Shown: positions 1 to 7,290 of the stretch, piece after piece
How the letters are laid out: every line of letters begins with the position of its first letter
Position numbering within the stretch: the first letter of the stretch is position 1
Assembly: GCA_002317245.1 (NCBI GenBank)
Contig: DCIU01000048.1
Coordinates: forward strand, 1-10,118
Length of the DNA stretch: 10,118 nt
Direction of reading: 5' to 3'
From: Lachnospiraceae bacterium UBA1718
GTDB taxonomy: Bacteria; Bacillota; Clostridia; Lachnospirales; Lachnospiraceae
Notes under the pieces: generated by a model
The model's database searches: none
The model's input: only the letters and a program-made list of their open reading frames with translations
Told to the model about the DNA's origin: nothing
Program-made: the position numbers and the translations under genes

Positions 1-2231
1 CTGAGCTCTACCTTCTCACCCTCAAGCATCTGTCCCCAGTCGATACCCTGGCCAACAGAGAATACCACCTGAGTACATGGAACCGTTACAGTCTCGTTCT
101 CATCATAAGCAGGAGCGAATCTGCCATTCTCATCAAATACACTGATACACTTCTTGAATACAACGCCTGTAACCTTGCCGTCCTCAGTGAGTACTTCCTT
201 AGGTCCCCAGCTGTTGTTGATTGTAATATTCTCAGCCTCTGCGTCGAAGATCTCATCCTTGCTGGCTGGCATCTTATCTCTGCTCTCCAAGCAGAACATT
301 GATACCTTACCCTTAGTACATCTGACAGCAGTTCTTGCAGCATCAATGGCAACATTACCACCACCTACGACTACTACATCACCTGTAAGGTCGAAGGATT
401 CCTTAGTTGCAGTCTCTTTTAAGAACTCTACTGCTGAGTAAGCGCCTTCGGCATCCTGACCCTCGATACCAGGCTTTCTTCCTGCCTGACATCCAATAGC
501 CGCATAGAAGCCCTTGTATCCCTGGGTACGAAGCTCGTCAAGAGTGATATCCTTACCAACCTCTACGCCACACTTAATCTCTACGCCAAGAGCCTTAATT
601 ACTTCTATCTCAGCCTCAATGAGGTCCTTCTCAAGCTTGAATGAAGGAATACCATACATAAGCATTCCACCAGGTCTTGAATTCTTCTCGAATATTGTTG
701 GTCTGTAACCCATAAGTGCAAGGTAATATGCACATGAGAGACCAGCAGGACCTGCACCAATAATGGCAATCTTCTCTGTGAACTCACCACGAAGTGATGG
801 AATAGTCTTCTCAGGGATGTAACGGGTCTCAGCCTTAAGATCCTGCTCAGCAACGAATCTCTTAACATTATCGATAGCTACAGCCTCGTCAATTGTGCCT
901 CTTGTACATGCATCCTCACATCTCTTATTACAGATACGTCCACATATTGCTGGGAGTGGATTATCCTTCTTAATAAGTGCCAGTGCCTCTGCATACTTAC
1001 CCTCATTAGCCTTCTTAAGATATCCCTGAATAGCGATATGTGCAGGGCAGGCAGTTTTACATGGAGCAGTACCTGTGTCATAACAGTTGATACGGTTAAT
1101 ATCTCTGTAGTTATGAGTCCACATATGCTCGCCCCACTTCTGCTCTGTTGGAAGCGGCATCTTAGGATATGCAACCTCAGTTCCATCCTTCTTGCACAGC
1201 TTCTGGCCAAGCTTAACAGCACCAGCCGGGCAGAACTCAACACACTTACCACAGGCAACGCACTTGGACCTGTCAACATGAGCCACATAGGCTGAACGCG
1301 ACATATTAGGAGTGTTGAAGAGCTGGGATGTACGAAGGGCATAACACACATTGACGTTACAGTTACAGATAGCGAAGATCTTGTCCTTGCCATCAATATT
1401 GGTAATCTGATGAACAAAGCCGTTGTCCTCAGCCGCCTTGAATATCTCAAGGGCCTCTTCCTTAGTGATATATACGCCGTCCTTCTGTGTCTCCACAACA
1501 TAGTCAGCCATGTCACCAACAGCTATACACCAGCCCTCTGGGTCATCGCCGCAGCCTTCATTATGAGTGAGTCTTGATCTACGGCATGAACATGGACTCT
1601 TGGCATACTTGCCTTCATACTTCTCAAGCCAGAAGGATATCTTCTCAAGGTCTACAGCCTCCTGTCCCATGGAGATAGCCTTCTCAACAGGGATGACATG
1701 CATTCCAATACCTGCACCACCCTCTGGAACGAATGGAGTGATCTTCTCAAGTGGAAGACGTGACATTCTCTCGAAGAATGTACCCATCTCAGGATGCTCA
1801 TCAAGAATATGGCTGTTCATGTTGAAGAACTCAGCCGAACCTGGAACATACATTGGAAGGATATACTGCTTGGTTCTGCCAGGGTTCTCCCAGTTGTACT
1901 CTAAGAGTCCCTTCCTTGACATCTCTTCAAGCATTGGCTCCAGTTTAGTAGCCTCCATGCCAGTCAACTTAACCATATCTTCAAGAGTCTTAGGCTTTCT
2001 GACACCCATCTTAAGGGCGATCTCAGCCTCTTCATCCGTAACCACTCTTGATAATCCAAGATACTCCGGATCATTAACTGTAATCTTCTCAAGACCTAAC
2101 TTCTGTGGAACTCGGTCTGTAACCAGCTTGCCTAACTTGGCAATTGGCTCGCGAAGCTTCTCATTAGGATCTGCTTCGAACTTAGGATATTCATATTCAG
2201 GATATAATTCTTTATCTAATTCTCTTGCCAT
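1..2231 (-). CDS. Modular iron-sulfur flavoprotein, GltD-like NAD(P)H oxidoreductase (C-terminus cut by window edge)
   Basis: The frame is open from ATG 2231 to the left edge, 743 complete codons. Residues about 40-115 look like a winged-helix fold (alternating helices ending in a KGLLEYN-like wing). A cysteine-rich part follows: C214-S-C216, C227 and C235, then C289-N-C291 and C296, and a ferredoxin motif C324, C327, C330, C334-P. A GltD-type N-terminal Fe-S domain has C383, C391, C395-P and C430, C434, C438, C442. Then come the FAD Rossmann motif GAGPAG (492-497) and a second dinucleotide motif GGGNVA (623-628). GltD-like modules pass electrons between NAD(P)H, FAD and Fe-S clusters, so this is probably a cytoplasmic NAD(P)H:acceptor or ferredoxin-linked reductase; the true partner is unknown. 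At the usual second cysteine position of the GltD motif there is Thr386. The start is supported by a run of seven G just upstream. It lies 12 bases after hypB, so they are co-transcribed. The missing end could carry more Fe-S motifs. Confidence 0.85.
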   Translation of the reverse strand, partial: MARELDKELYPEYEYPKFEADPNEKLREPIAKLGKLVTDRVPQKLGLEKITVNDPEYLGLSRVVTDEEAEIALKMGVRKPKTLEDMVKLTGMEATKLEPMLEEMSRKGLLEYNWENPGRTKQYILPMYVPGSAEFFNMNSHILDEHPEMGTFFERMSRLPLEKITPFVPEGGAGIGMHVIPVEKAISMGQEAVDLEKISFWLEKYEGKYAKSPCSCRRSRLTHNEGCGDDPEGWCIAVGDMADYVVETQKDGVYITKEEALEIFKAAEDNGFVHQITNIDGKDKIFAICNCNVNVCYALRTSQLFNTPNMSRSAYVAHVDRSKCVACGKCVEFCPAGAVKLGQKLCKKDGTEVAYPKMPLPTEQKWGEHMWTHNYRDINRINCYDTGTAPCKTACPAHIAIQGYLKKANEGKYAEALALIKKDNPLPAICGRICNKRCEDACTRGTIDEAVAIDNVKRFVAEQDLKAETRYIPEKTIPSLRGEFTEKIAIIGAGPAGLSCAYYLALMGYRPTIFEKNSRPGGMLMYGIPSFKLEKDLIEAEIEVIKALGVEIKCGVEVGKDITLDELRTQGYKGFYAAIGCQAGRKPGIEGQDAEGAYSAVEFLKETATKESFDLTGDVVVVGGGNVAIDAARTAVRCTKGKVSMFCLESRDKMPASKDEIFDAEAENITINNSWGPKEVLTEDGKVTGVVFKKCISVFDENGRFAPAYDENETVTVPCTQVVFSVGQGIDWGQMLEGEKVEL

Positions 2232-2234
2232 ATT

Positions 2235-2241
2235 CCCCCCC
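2235..2241 (-). promoter_or_regulatory. Homopolymeric G7 ribosome binding site of the flavoprotein gene
   Basis: On the coding strand seven consecutive G residues lie three bases before the ATG at 2231, within the 12-base gap after the hypB stop. No other purine-rich Shine-Dalgarno sequence is close to this start, so the G run must serve. A homopolymer this long can change length by slippage, which would alter the spacing to the start codon. Confidence 0.6.
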
Positions 2242-2243
2242 GT

Positions 2244-2912
2244 CTACTTCTGCCACTCTTCTACCTGGTTTTTCAGCCATCCTGCCCACTCGTCAATTCC
2301 TTCTCCAGTCTTGGCACAGATTGGAATCACGATTGCATTAGGGTTTCTCTTCTTAACATATTCCTTACAGAGCTCCAAGTCGAAGTCGAAGTAAGGCATT
2401 ACATCTATCTTGTTAACCAGTACTACATCGCAGATAGAGAACATTAATGGATACTTAAGTGGCTTATCATGTCCCTCTGGTACTGAGAGAATCATAGCAT
2501 TCTTGCTGGCACCTGTATCGAACTCTGCTGGACATACCAGATTACCGACATTCTCTAAGATTGCCAGGTCAAGCTCACCTGTCTCTAATCCTTCAAGTCC
2601 CTGTCTTGTCATGGCTGCATCAAGATGGCACATACCACCTGTATGAAGCTGAATAGCCTTAACGCCTGTTGTAGCAATCTTAATTGCATCTACATCAGAG
2701 TCAATATCTGCCTCCATTACACCAATCTTAATATCATCCTTAAGCGCCTCAATTGTTCTCATAAGAGTTGTTGTCTTACCAGATCCTGGAGACGACATAA
2801 GGTTAAGCAGGAACAGCTTCTTCTCCTTATTCTCTGCTCTAAGCTTATCAGCCTGTGCGTCGTTATCTGCGAACACACTCTGCTTGATTTCAAGTATTCT
2901 TACATCACCCAT
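2244..2912 (-). CDS. hypB: Hydrogenase/urease-type nickel incorporation GTPase HypB
   Basis: HypB is a cytoplasmic SIMIBI-class GTPase that, usually with HypA, delivers Ni2+ to the large subunit of [NiFe] hydrogenases. The 222-residue protein is the usual size. Visible motifs are the P-loop SSPGSGKTT (40-48), the acidic stretch EADIDSD (67-73), the metal-site segment GGMCHLDA (92-99, with C95 and H96), a second conserved cysteine C127 in NLVCP, and the guanine-specificity motif NKID (167-170). It lacks the N-terminal CxxCGC high-affinity nickel motif and any histidine-rich storage stretch, so it is the minimal G-domain form. The start ATG at 2912 has AAGGGA (2920-2925) at good spacing. It has its own promoter upstream and is followed after 12 bases by the flavoprotein gene. 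No hypA or hydrogenase structural gene is inside the window. The family call is firm; the client enzyme is not known. Confidence 0.93.
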   Translation of the reverse strand: MGDVRILEIKQSVFADNDAQADKLRAENKEKKLFLLNLMSSPGSGKTTTLMRTIEALKDDIKIGVMEADIDSDVDAIKIATTGVKAIQLHTGGMCHLDAAMTRQGLEGLETGELDLAILENVGNLVCPAEFDTGASKNAMILSVPEGHDKPLKYPLMFSICDVVLVNKIDVMPYFDFDLELCKEYVKKRNPNAIVIPICAKTGEGIDEWAGWLKNQVEEWQK

Positions 2913-2958
2913 TTTGCGGTCCCTTCCCCCCTGCTAAATATTGCATAGTAGTATTTTA

Positions 2959-2987
2959 ATTATATCATTTGTAGTACCTTTTGACTA
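2959..2987 (-). promoter_or_regulatory. Extended -10 sigma-A-type promoter of hypB
   Basis: On the minus strand TATAAT (2959-2964) is preceded by TG one base upstream (2966-2967), giving an extended -10 box. A weaker -35 match, TAGTCA (2982-2987, four of six consensus bases), lies 17 bases upstream. Transcription would start near 2952 and give a leader of about 40 bases to the hypB ATG. The surrounding region is A/T rich and lies after the terminator of the upstream operon, as expected for a new transcription unit. Confidence 0.7.
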
Positions 2988-3027
2988 TGGTAAACTAGCC
3001 GAAATTGTTCATGCCAATTTGGTTGAA

Positions 3028-3061
3028 TAAGCCTCATTGGCCGTTTGCCCTATCAGGCTTA
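3028..3061. repeat. Inverted repeat TAAGCCT/AGGCTTA upstream of the hypB promoter
   Basis: Seven-base arms TAAGCCT (3028-3034) and AGGCTTA (3055-3061) face each other across 20 bases, with a short inner GGC/GCC pairing. No T-tract follows on either strand, so it is unlikely to be a terminator. It lies about 75-110 bases upstream of the predicted hypB transcription start and could be an operator or a chance structure. A shorter palindrome, CCAA-T-TTGG, is at 3014-3022. Confidence 0.35.
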
Positions 3062-3081
3062 CGGCGAACTCGAAAACACAT

Positions 3082-3111
3082 AAAAAAGCGTCCCCACCGA
3101 AGTGGAGACGC
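3082..3111 (-). terminator. Rho-independent terminator with UUCG tetraloop, end of the ior-paaK-ACT operon
   Basis: Read on the minus strand, arms 3102-3111 and 3088-3097 form a 10-base-pair stem containing one U-G wobble. It is closed by a C(UUCG)G tetraloop (3098-3101) and followed at once by six T residues (3082-3087). It begins 31 bases after the stop codon of the ACT-domain gene. The wobble pairs only in the minus-strand RNA (the other strand gives a C-A mismatch), which confirms the direction. Confidence 0.93.
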
Positions 3112-3142
3112 CTGATTACTAATTATTCTGGAAACTTATCCT

Positions 3143-3556
3143 TTAGATATCATCCTTAACAATGAGCTTAACACCCTTCTCAAGAAGAACCTTCTCAGCT
3201 GTTGCTACATCATCAACTCTGAATACAACATATGCGCCAAGATCCTTAGATGTGAATGCATATGAATACTCAACATTAATCTTAGCCTCATCGAATACCT
3301 TAAGTACTTCGCAGAGCGCTCCTGCATTGTCATCCATCTTAACTGCGATGACATCTGTAGTCTTGCAGATTGTATCTCCAAGAACTGCCTTAGCCTTGTT
3401 AGTGTCAGATACAATAAGTCTTAAGATACCGAAATCTCTTGACTCACCAATGCTAAGTGCACGAATATCAATACCAGCCTCAGCGATAGTCTTAACTGCC
3501 TCTGATAACTGACCCTGCTTATTTTCCAAAAAAACTGAAAGCTGCTTAATTGCCAT
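3143..3556 (-). CDS. Tandem ACT-domain amino-acid-binding protein
   Basis: This small cytoplasmic protein of 137 residues consists of two ACT-like units. The first (about 4-68) has the typical opening ENKQGQLSEAVKTIAEAG with a Gly at the first strand-helix turn. The second (about 72-135) repeats the pattern with DDNAGALCEVLKVFDEA and a YVVFRVDD strand. There is no catalytic or DNA-binding domain. Stand-alone ACT proteins bind amino acids and are known next to aryl-CoA ligase genes in several anaerobes, where they are presumed sensors or allosteric partners. I chose the ATG at 3556 because GGAGGG (3560-3565) lies four bases upstream and the ACT fold begins at once; an in-frame ATG at 3592 would add 12 residues lacking domain character. 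It is the last gene of the operon, 75 bases after the ligase gene, and is followed by a strong terminator. The ligand, probably an aromatic amino acid, is inferred from context only. Confidence 0.86.
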   Translation of the reverse strand: MAIKQLSVFLENKQGQLSEAVKTIAEAGIDIRALSIGESRDFGILRLIVSDTNKAKAVLGDTICKTTDVIAVKMDDNAGALCEVLKVFDEAKINVEYSYAFTSKDLGAYVVFRVDDVATAEKVLLEKGVKLIVKDDI

Positions 3557-3631
3557 ATTCCCTCCAATCTGATTCCCCATAAGGCGAACCAAAAAATCTC
3601 CAAGATAGTCCCCTAAGGGTCAACCAACTAA

Positions 3632-4939
3632 TTAATCATGAAGCTTACGATTATCAATTACACGTACAGCCTTGCCTTCGCTTCTAACGATTGACTTAGG
3701 AGCAACAAGGTGGCATTTAGGTCCAATTCCTAACATAGTACGCATAGCACCCTCAAGTGCCTTCTCCATTGCTTCAATATCAGATACCTTATCAGACATC
3801 TGCTCTGGAGCAAGCTCGATGTTAATATCAAGTGTATCAGTGTTGTTCTTACGATCAACGATAATCTGGTAGTTAGGTGTATATCCCTCATTAAGAAGAA
3901 CTGTCTCTATCTGGCTTGGGAATACGTTAACACCACGAATGATGAGCATATCATCACTTCTTCCCATTGGCTTAGACATCTTAACATGTGTTCTACCACA
4001 TGAGCACTTCTTTCTTGTAAGTACACAGATATCTCTTGTTCTGTATCTTAAGAGTGGGAAAGCTTCCTTATCGAGAGCTGTGAATACAAGCTCACCCTTC
4101 TCGCCCTCTGGAAGAACCTCTCCTGTATCTGGATCAATAATCTCAGCATAGAAATGATCTTCATTGATGTGCATACCTGTCTGCTCCTCACACTCGAAGG
4201 AAACACCAGGACCACTTGTCTCTGTAAGACCATAGATATCGTATGCCTTAATGCCAAGACTCTTCTGGATACTCTGTCTCATCTCTTCTGTCCATGGCTC
4301 TGCACCAAAGATACCTGCCTTAAGCTTGTTATCCTCTGGCTTGTAACCCTTCTCAGCAAGCGACTCGCCGATGAATGCAGCGTATGAAGGTGTACAGCAG
4401 ATAATTGTTGAACCAAGATCCATCATGAACTGAATCTGACGATCTGTATTACCTGAAGACATCGGAAGTGTAAGACATCCAACCTTGTGAGAACCGCCAT
4501 TAAGTCCAGGACCGCCTGTGAACAGACCGTATCCGTAACATACCTGACATACATCCTCGTTAGTTCCGCCAACAGCTACAATAGCTCTTGCGCAGCACTC
4601 TTCCCAGAGGTCAATATCATGCTGTGTATAGAATGCAACTACTCTCTTACCTGTTGTACCTGATGTAGACTGAATTCTTACGCAGTCCTTAAGATCTGTA
4701 CCTAATAATCCGTATGGATAAGCATCTCTAAGATCTGCCTTTGTTAAGAATGGAAGCTTCTTGATATCATCGATAGTCTTAATATCTTCTGGCTTAACGC
4801 CCTTCTCATCCATGAGGTTTCTGTAGTATTCTACGTTCTCATAGACATGCTTAATCTGCTTCTGAAGCTTCTCGTTCTGGATTGCGATAATCTGCTCTCT
4901 AGGTGCAGTCTCAATCTCTGGCTGGTAGTAATTTCCCAT
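3632..4939 (-). CDS. paaK: Phenylacetate-CoA ligase (arylacetate-CoA ligase, AMP-forming)
   Basis: The enzyme activates phenylacetate or a related aryl acid with ATP and CoA to the aryl-acetyl-CoA, AMP and PPi. The 435 residues match the usual length of the PaaK branch of the ANL superfamily. Visible motifs are the phosphate loop STSGTTGK (91-98), YGLTE (236-240), RTRD (300-303), GRSDDM (326-331) at the hinge to the small C-terminal domain, and K423 in EGKAVRV at the position of the catalytic lysine. C305, C312 and C314 resemble the structural metal site of PaaK proteins. The start is ATG 4939, preceded by AAAGGG (4948-4953) at eight bases; an upstream in-frame ATG at 4963 has no ribosome site. 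It follows iorB by 29 bases. Beside IorAB the substrate may be indoleacetate or hydroxyphenylacetate as well as phenylacetate. No other paa degradation genes are present, so aerobic phenylacetate catabolism is excluded here. Confidence 0.93.
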   Translation of the reverse strand: MGNYYQPEIETAPREQIIAIQNEKLQKQIKHVYENVEYYRNLMDEKGVKPEDIKTIDDIKKLPFLTKADLRDAYPYGLLGTDLKDCVRIQSTSGTTGKRVVAFYTQHDIDLWEECCARAIVAVGGTNEDVCQVCYGYGLFTGGPGLNGGSHKVGCLTLPMSSGNTDRQIQFMMDLGSTIICCTPSYAAFIGESLAEKGYKPEDNKLKAGIFGAEPWTEEMRQSIQKSLGIKAYDIYGLTETSGPGVSFECEEQTGMHINEDHFYAEIIDPDTGEVLPEGEKGELVFTALDKEAFPLLRYRTRDICVLTRKKCSCGRTHVKMSKPMGRSDDMLIIRGVNVFPSQIETVLLNEGYTPNYQIIVDRKNNTDTLDINIELAPEQMSDKVSDIEAMEKALEGAMRTMLGIGPKCHLVAPKSIVRSEGKAVRVIDNRKLHD

Positions 4940-4968
4940 TTTGCTAACCCTTTCCCTTTGCATATTAA

Positions 4969-5544
4969 TTAGTAGTTATATCCAAGCTCGAAAGCTTTAA
5001 TATTAATGTCAACGAACTGTGGCTTAACAGTATTCTTAATTGCCTCAATCCACTTGTCGTAATCGATATCGAAGTACTTAGCTAATCTTCCCATAAGTAC
5101 AATATTAGCCGACTTAACATTGCCTGCCTGCTCTGCTAGTGCCAATGCATCGAACTCGTCAACGAATACTCCCTTACCCTTAAGCTCATCCAGTACCCCC
5201 TCTGGATAAGTTGCAGTACCAATAATAACAGGCATTGGATCGATTGACTGTGAATTCACAATAATCTTGCCATCCTTCTTAAGGCACTTGGCATATCTTG
5301 CAGCCTCAATCTTCTCAAAGGAAATGATGTAGTCTGCTTCGCCTTCAGCGATAATTGGTGAATAAACCTTATCACCAAATCTTACATATGTTACAACGGA
5401 ACCACCTCTCTGGCTCATTCCGTGAACTTCACTAACCTTAACGTCGAATCCCTCATCAGTAAGTAATACTCCTAAGAGCTTACTGGCAAGAAGGCTTCCC
5501 TGACCGCCGACGCCTACGATCATTACATTCTTAGTCTCCATCAT
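4969..5544 (-). CDS. iorB: Indolepyruvate:ferredoxin oxidoreductase beta subunit
   Basis: This is the gamma-type domain subunit of the two-subunit aryl-pyruvate:ferredoxin oxidoreductase, forming the cytoplasmic complex with IorA. Its 191 residues begin with the nucleotide-fold motif GVGGQG (11-16), and HGMSQRGGSV (41-50) is the signature segment of this domain. The stop of iorA and the ATG of iorB share one base (TAATG), indicating translational coupling, and GAGGAG (5549-5554) lies upstream inside iorA. A second ATG directly after the first (5541) is at similarly acceptable spacing, so the first residue is uncertain by one. The neighbouring ligase suggests that its product arylacetyl-CoA is handled by the same pathway. 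Confidence 0.94.
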   Translation of the reverse strand: MMETKNVMIVGVGGQGSLLASKLLGVLLTDEGFDVKVSEVHGMSQRGGSVVTYVRFGDKVYSPIIAEGEADYIISFEKIEAARYAKCLKKDGKIIVNSQSIDPMPVIIGTATYPEGVLDELKGKGVFVDEFDALALAEQAGNVKSANIVLMGRLAKYFDIDYDKWIEAIKNTVKPQFVDINIKAFELGYNY

Positions 5545-7274
5545 TAATTCTCCTCGATTGCACCAAGCTTACAGAGCTGTGTACATACTCCGCAGCCAAC
5601 ACACTGTGTATAGTCTACTTCTGCCTTACCATTCTTATATGAGATAGCTGGGCATCCGAGCTTAAGACACATCTTACAGCCTACACACTTATCACAGTTA
5701 ACCTTAACTGGTGGCTTAGCCTTAACATACTTAAGTAACATACAAGGACGTCTTGAAATAATTACAGATGGCTCCGAAACAGCAAGCTCCTCAAGAACAG
5801 CCTCCTCAGCTTCCTTAAGGTTATATGGATCAACCACTCTTACTCTCTTAATACCAACCGCATGACAGAGCTCCTCAAGATTAACAGCTGCAGCAGGCTC
5901 ACCCTTAATGTTGTAACCTGTTGTAGGGTTCTGCTGATGGCCTGTCATACCTGTAATTGAGTTATCAACGATAATAACTGTCGAATTAGAATTGTTATAA
6001 GCAATATTAACAAGTCCTGTAATTCCAGAATGCATAAATGTCGAATCACCGATTACAGCAACAGTCTTCTTGGCAGAATCCTCACCACCTGCCTTGTTGA
6101 ATCCATGAATACCTGATACAGAAGCACCCATACAGAGGGTAGAATCCATAGCAAATAATGGAGCAGCACTACCAAGTGTATAGCATCCAATATCACCAAG
6201 TACTGTAATCTTATTCTTGGCAAGTGTATAGAAGAGACCTCTGTGAGGGCAGCCTGCACACATTACTGGTGGACGAACTGGGATATCTGAATCAGCAGAT
6301 ACACACTCAGGACACTCAAGACCGAAGGCCTTTCTGATTGTTGCCTGACTGTACTCGCCAATAGGTGGGAACATCTCCTTACCCATACACTCAATACCCA
6401 TGTTCTTAACATGGCTCTCGATGATTCCATCAAGCTCTTCAATTACATATAACTTCTCAACATCTGAAGCGAATTTCTTAATAATATCTACTGGAAGCGG
6501 ATTAACCAGACCAAGCTTCAGCACTGATACTGAATCTCCGAATACTTCCTTAACATACTGATAGCAGGTACCAGATGTGATGATACCAATCTTAGTATCT
6601 CCCATCTCTACGCGGTTCAGGAAAGAAGTCTCACCAAGCTTAGATAACTTCTCGCATCTCTCTTCTACGAATGGATGGCGGCGGATAGCATTAGCTGGTG
6701 CCATTACATACTTCTGTGGATTCTTCTCATATGCTGGAAGCTCTCTAACCTCTCTCTCACATAACTCTACTGAGCTCTGTGAATGAGCAATTCTTGTACA
6801 CATACGAACAAGCACTGGAGTGTCATACTCCTCTGATATTCTGTATGCTTCCTTAACGAATTCCTTAGCTTCTGTTGAATCAGCTGGCTCAAGCATAGGA
6901 ACCTTGGCAGCGATTGCATAATGTCTTGAATCCTGCTCGTTCTGAGATGAATGCATTGCAGGGTCATCTGCTACGAATATAATCATTCCTCCGTTAACAC
7001 CTGTATATGAAAGTGTAAACAGTGGATCTGCTGCAACATTAAGTCCAACGTGCTTCATTGCACAGGCACTTCTTACTCCCCTAAGAGCTGCACCAAATGC
7101 AACCTCTGTGGCAACCTTCTCATTAGGTGCCCATTCACAGTAAATCTCATCATATTTAGCTGCGAACTCTGTAATCTCTGTAGATGGTGTTCCAGGGTAG
7201 CTTGATACTACTTCTACACCTGCTTCATACAATCCTCTGGCAATAGCTTCATTGCCAAGCATGAGTTTCTTCAC
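5544..7274 (-). CDS. iorA: Indolepyruvate:ferredoxin oxidoreductase alpha subunit (TPP enzyme)
   Basis: IorA binds thiamine diphosphate and interconverts aryl pyruvates with arylacetyl-CoA, CO2 and reduced ferredoxin; the enzyme is oxygen-sensitive and cytoplasmic. The 576-residue protein has the N-terminal pyrimidine-binding domain (SYPGTPSTEITE, about 25-36), a middle POR domain, the pyrophosphate domain (CAGCPHRG about 339-346, GDIGCYTLGSA about 360-370, GDS 409-411 and VDNSITGMTGHQQNP 436-450), and two C-terminal [4Fe-4S] motifs. The first cluster is C530, C533, C536, C541-P with the four-residue gap typical of IorA and an extra C527. The second is C558, C561, C564, C568, followed by Lys rather than Pro. 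I chose a GTG start at 7274 because AAGGAAG lies eight bases upstream and the protein then begins KKLMLGNEA, as in relatives; an in-frame ATG at 7301 would add nine residues but has a poor ribosome site. It is first in its operon and overlaps iorB by one base. Confidence 0.95.
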   Translation of the reverse strand: MKKLMLGNEAIARGLYEAGVEVVSSYPGTPSTEITEFAAKYDEIYCEWAPNEKVATEVAFGAALRGVRSACAMKHVGLNVAADPLFTLSYTGVNGGMIIFVADDPAMHSSQNEQDSRHYAIAAKVPMLEPADSTEAKEFVKEAYRISEEYDTPVLVRMCTRIAHSQSSVELCEREVRELPAYEKNPQKYVMAPANAIRRHPFVEERCEKLSKLGETSFLNRVEMGDTKIGIITSGTCYQYVKEVFGDSVSVLKLGLVNPLPVDIIKKFASDVEKLYVIEELDGIIESHVKNMGIECMGKEMFPPIGEYSQATIRKAFGLECPECVSADSDIPVRPPVMCAGCPHRGLFYTLAKNKITVLGDIGCYTLGSAAPLFAMDSTLCMGASVSGIHGFNKAGGEDSAKKTVAVIGDSTFMHSGITGLVNIAYNNSNSTVIIVDNSITGMTGHQQNPTTGYNIKGEPAAAVNLEELCHAVGIKRVRVVDPYNLKEAEEAVLEELAVSEPSVIISRRPCMLLKYVKAKPPVKVNCDKCVGCKMCLKLGCPAISYKNGKAEVDYTQCVGCGVCTQLCKLGAIEEN

Positions 7275-7280
7275 AATTAA

Positions 7281-7290
7281 TTCTTCCTTT
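7281..7290 (-). promoter_or_regulatory. Ribosome binding site that decides the GTG start of iorA
   Basis: The minus strand reads AAAGGAAGAA here; its AAGGAAG core is followed by eight bases and then GTG at 7274. The ATG at 7301 has only a distant AGGGC about 14 bases upstream. The GTG is therefore the better start. Confidence 0.65.

Noticed and set aside
878..1519. Minus-strand open frame of 213 codons
   Set aside because: It is out of frame with the flavoprotein gene, which is continuous and carries Fe-S and FAD motifs over the same bases. The arginine/leucine-rich product is a frame shadow.
1..2231. Frameshift in the flavoprotein gene, considered because no long ATG-initiated frame covers it
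   Set aside because: Codon-by-codon reading from 2231 and from the left edge falls in the same frame, and motif positions agree throughout; the gene is merely cut by the window edge.
1567..2394. Long plus-strand open frame of 275 codons
   Set aside because: It runs antisense to the flavoprotein gene and the end of hypB, has no recognisable domain and a serine/leucine-rich composition typical of the reverse reading of a coding gene. The real gene shows clear motifs.
3028..3061. Second terminator after the ACT gene
   Set aside because: The inverted repeat has a 20-base spacer and no T-tract on either strand; the terminator at 3082-3111 already suffices.
3557..3592. Twelve-residue upstream extension of the ACT gene
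   Set aside because: The ATG at 3592 lacks a good ribosome site, while the ATG at 3556 has GGAGGG four bases upstream and begins the ACT fold directly.
4940..4963. Upstream ATG extension of the ligase by eight residues
   Set aside because: No Shine-Dalgarno precedes it; the AAAGGG repeats lie downstream of it and serve the ATG at 4939.
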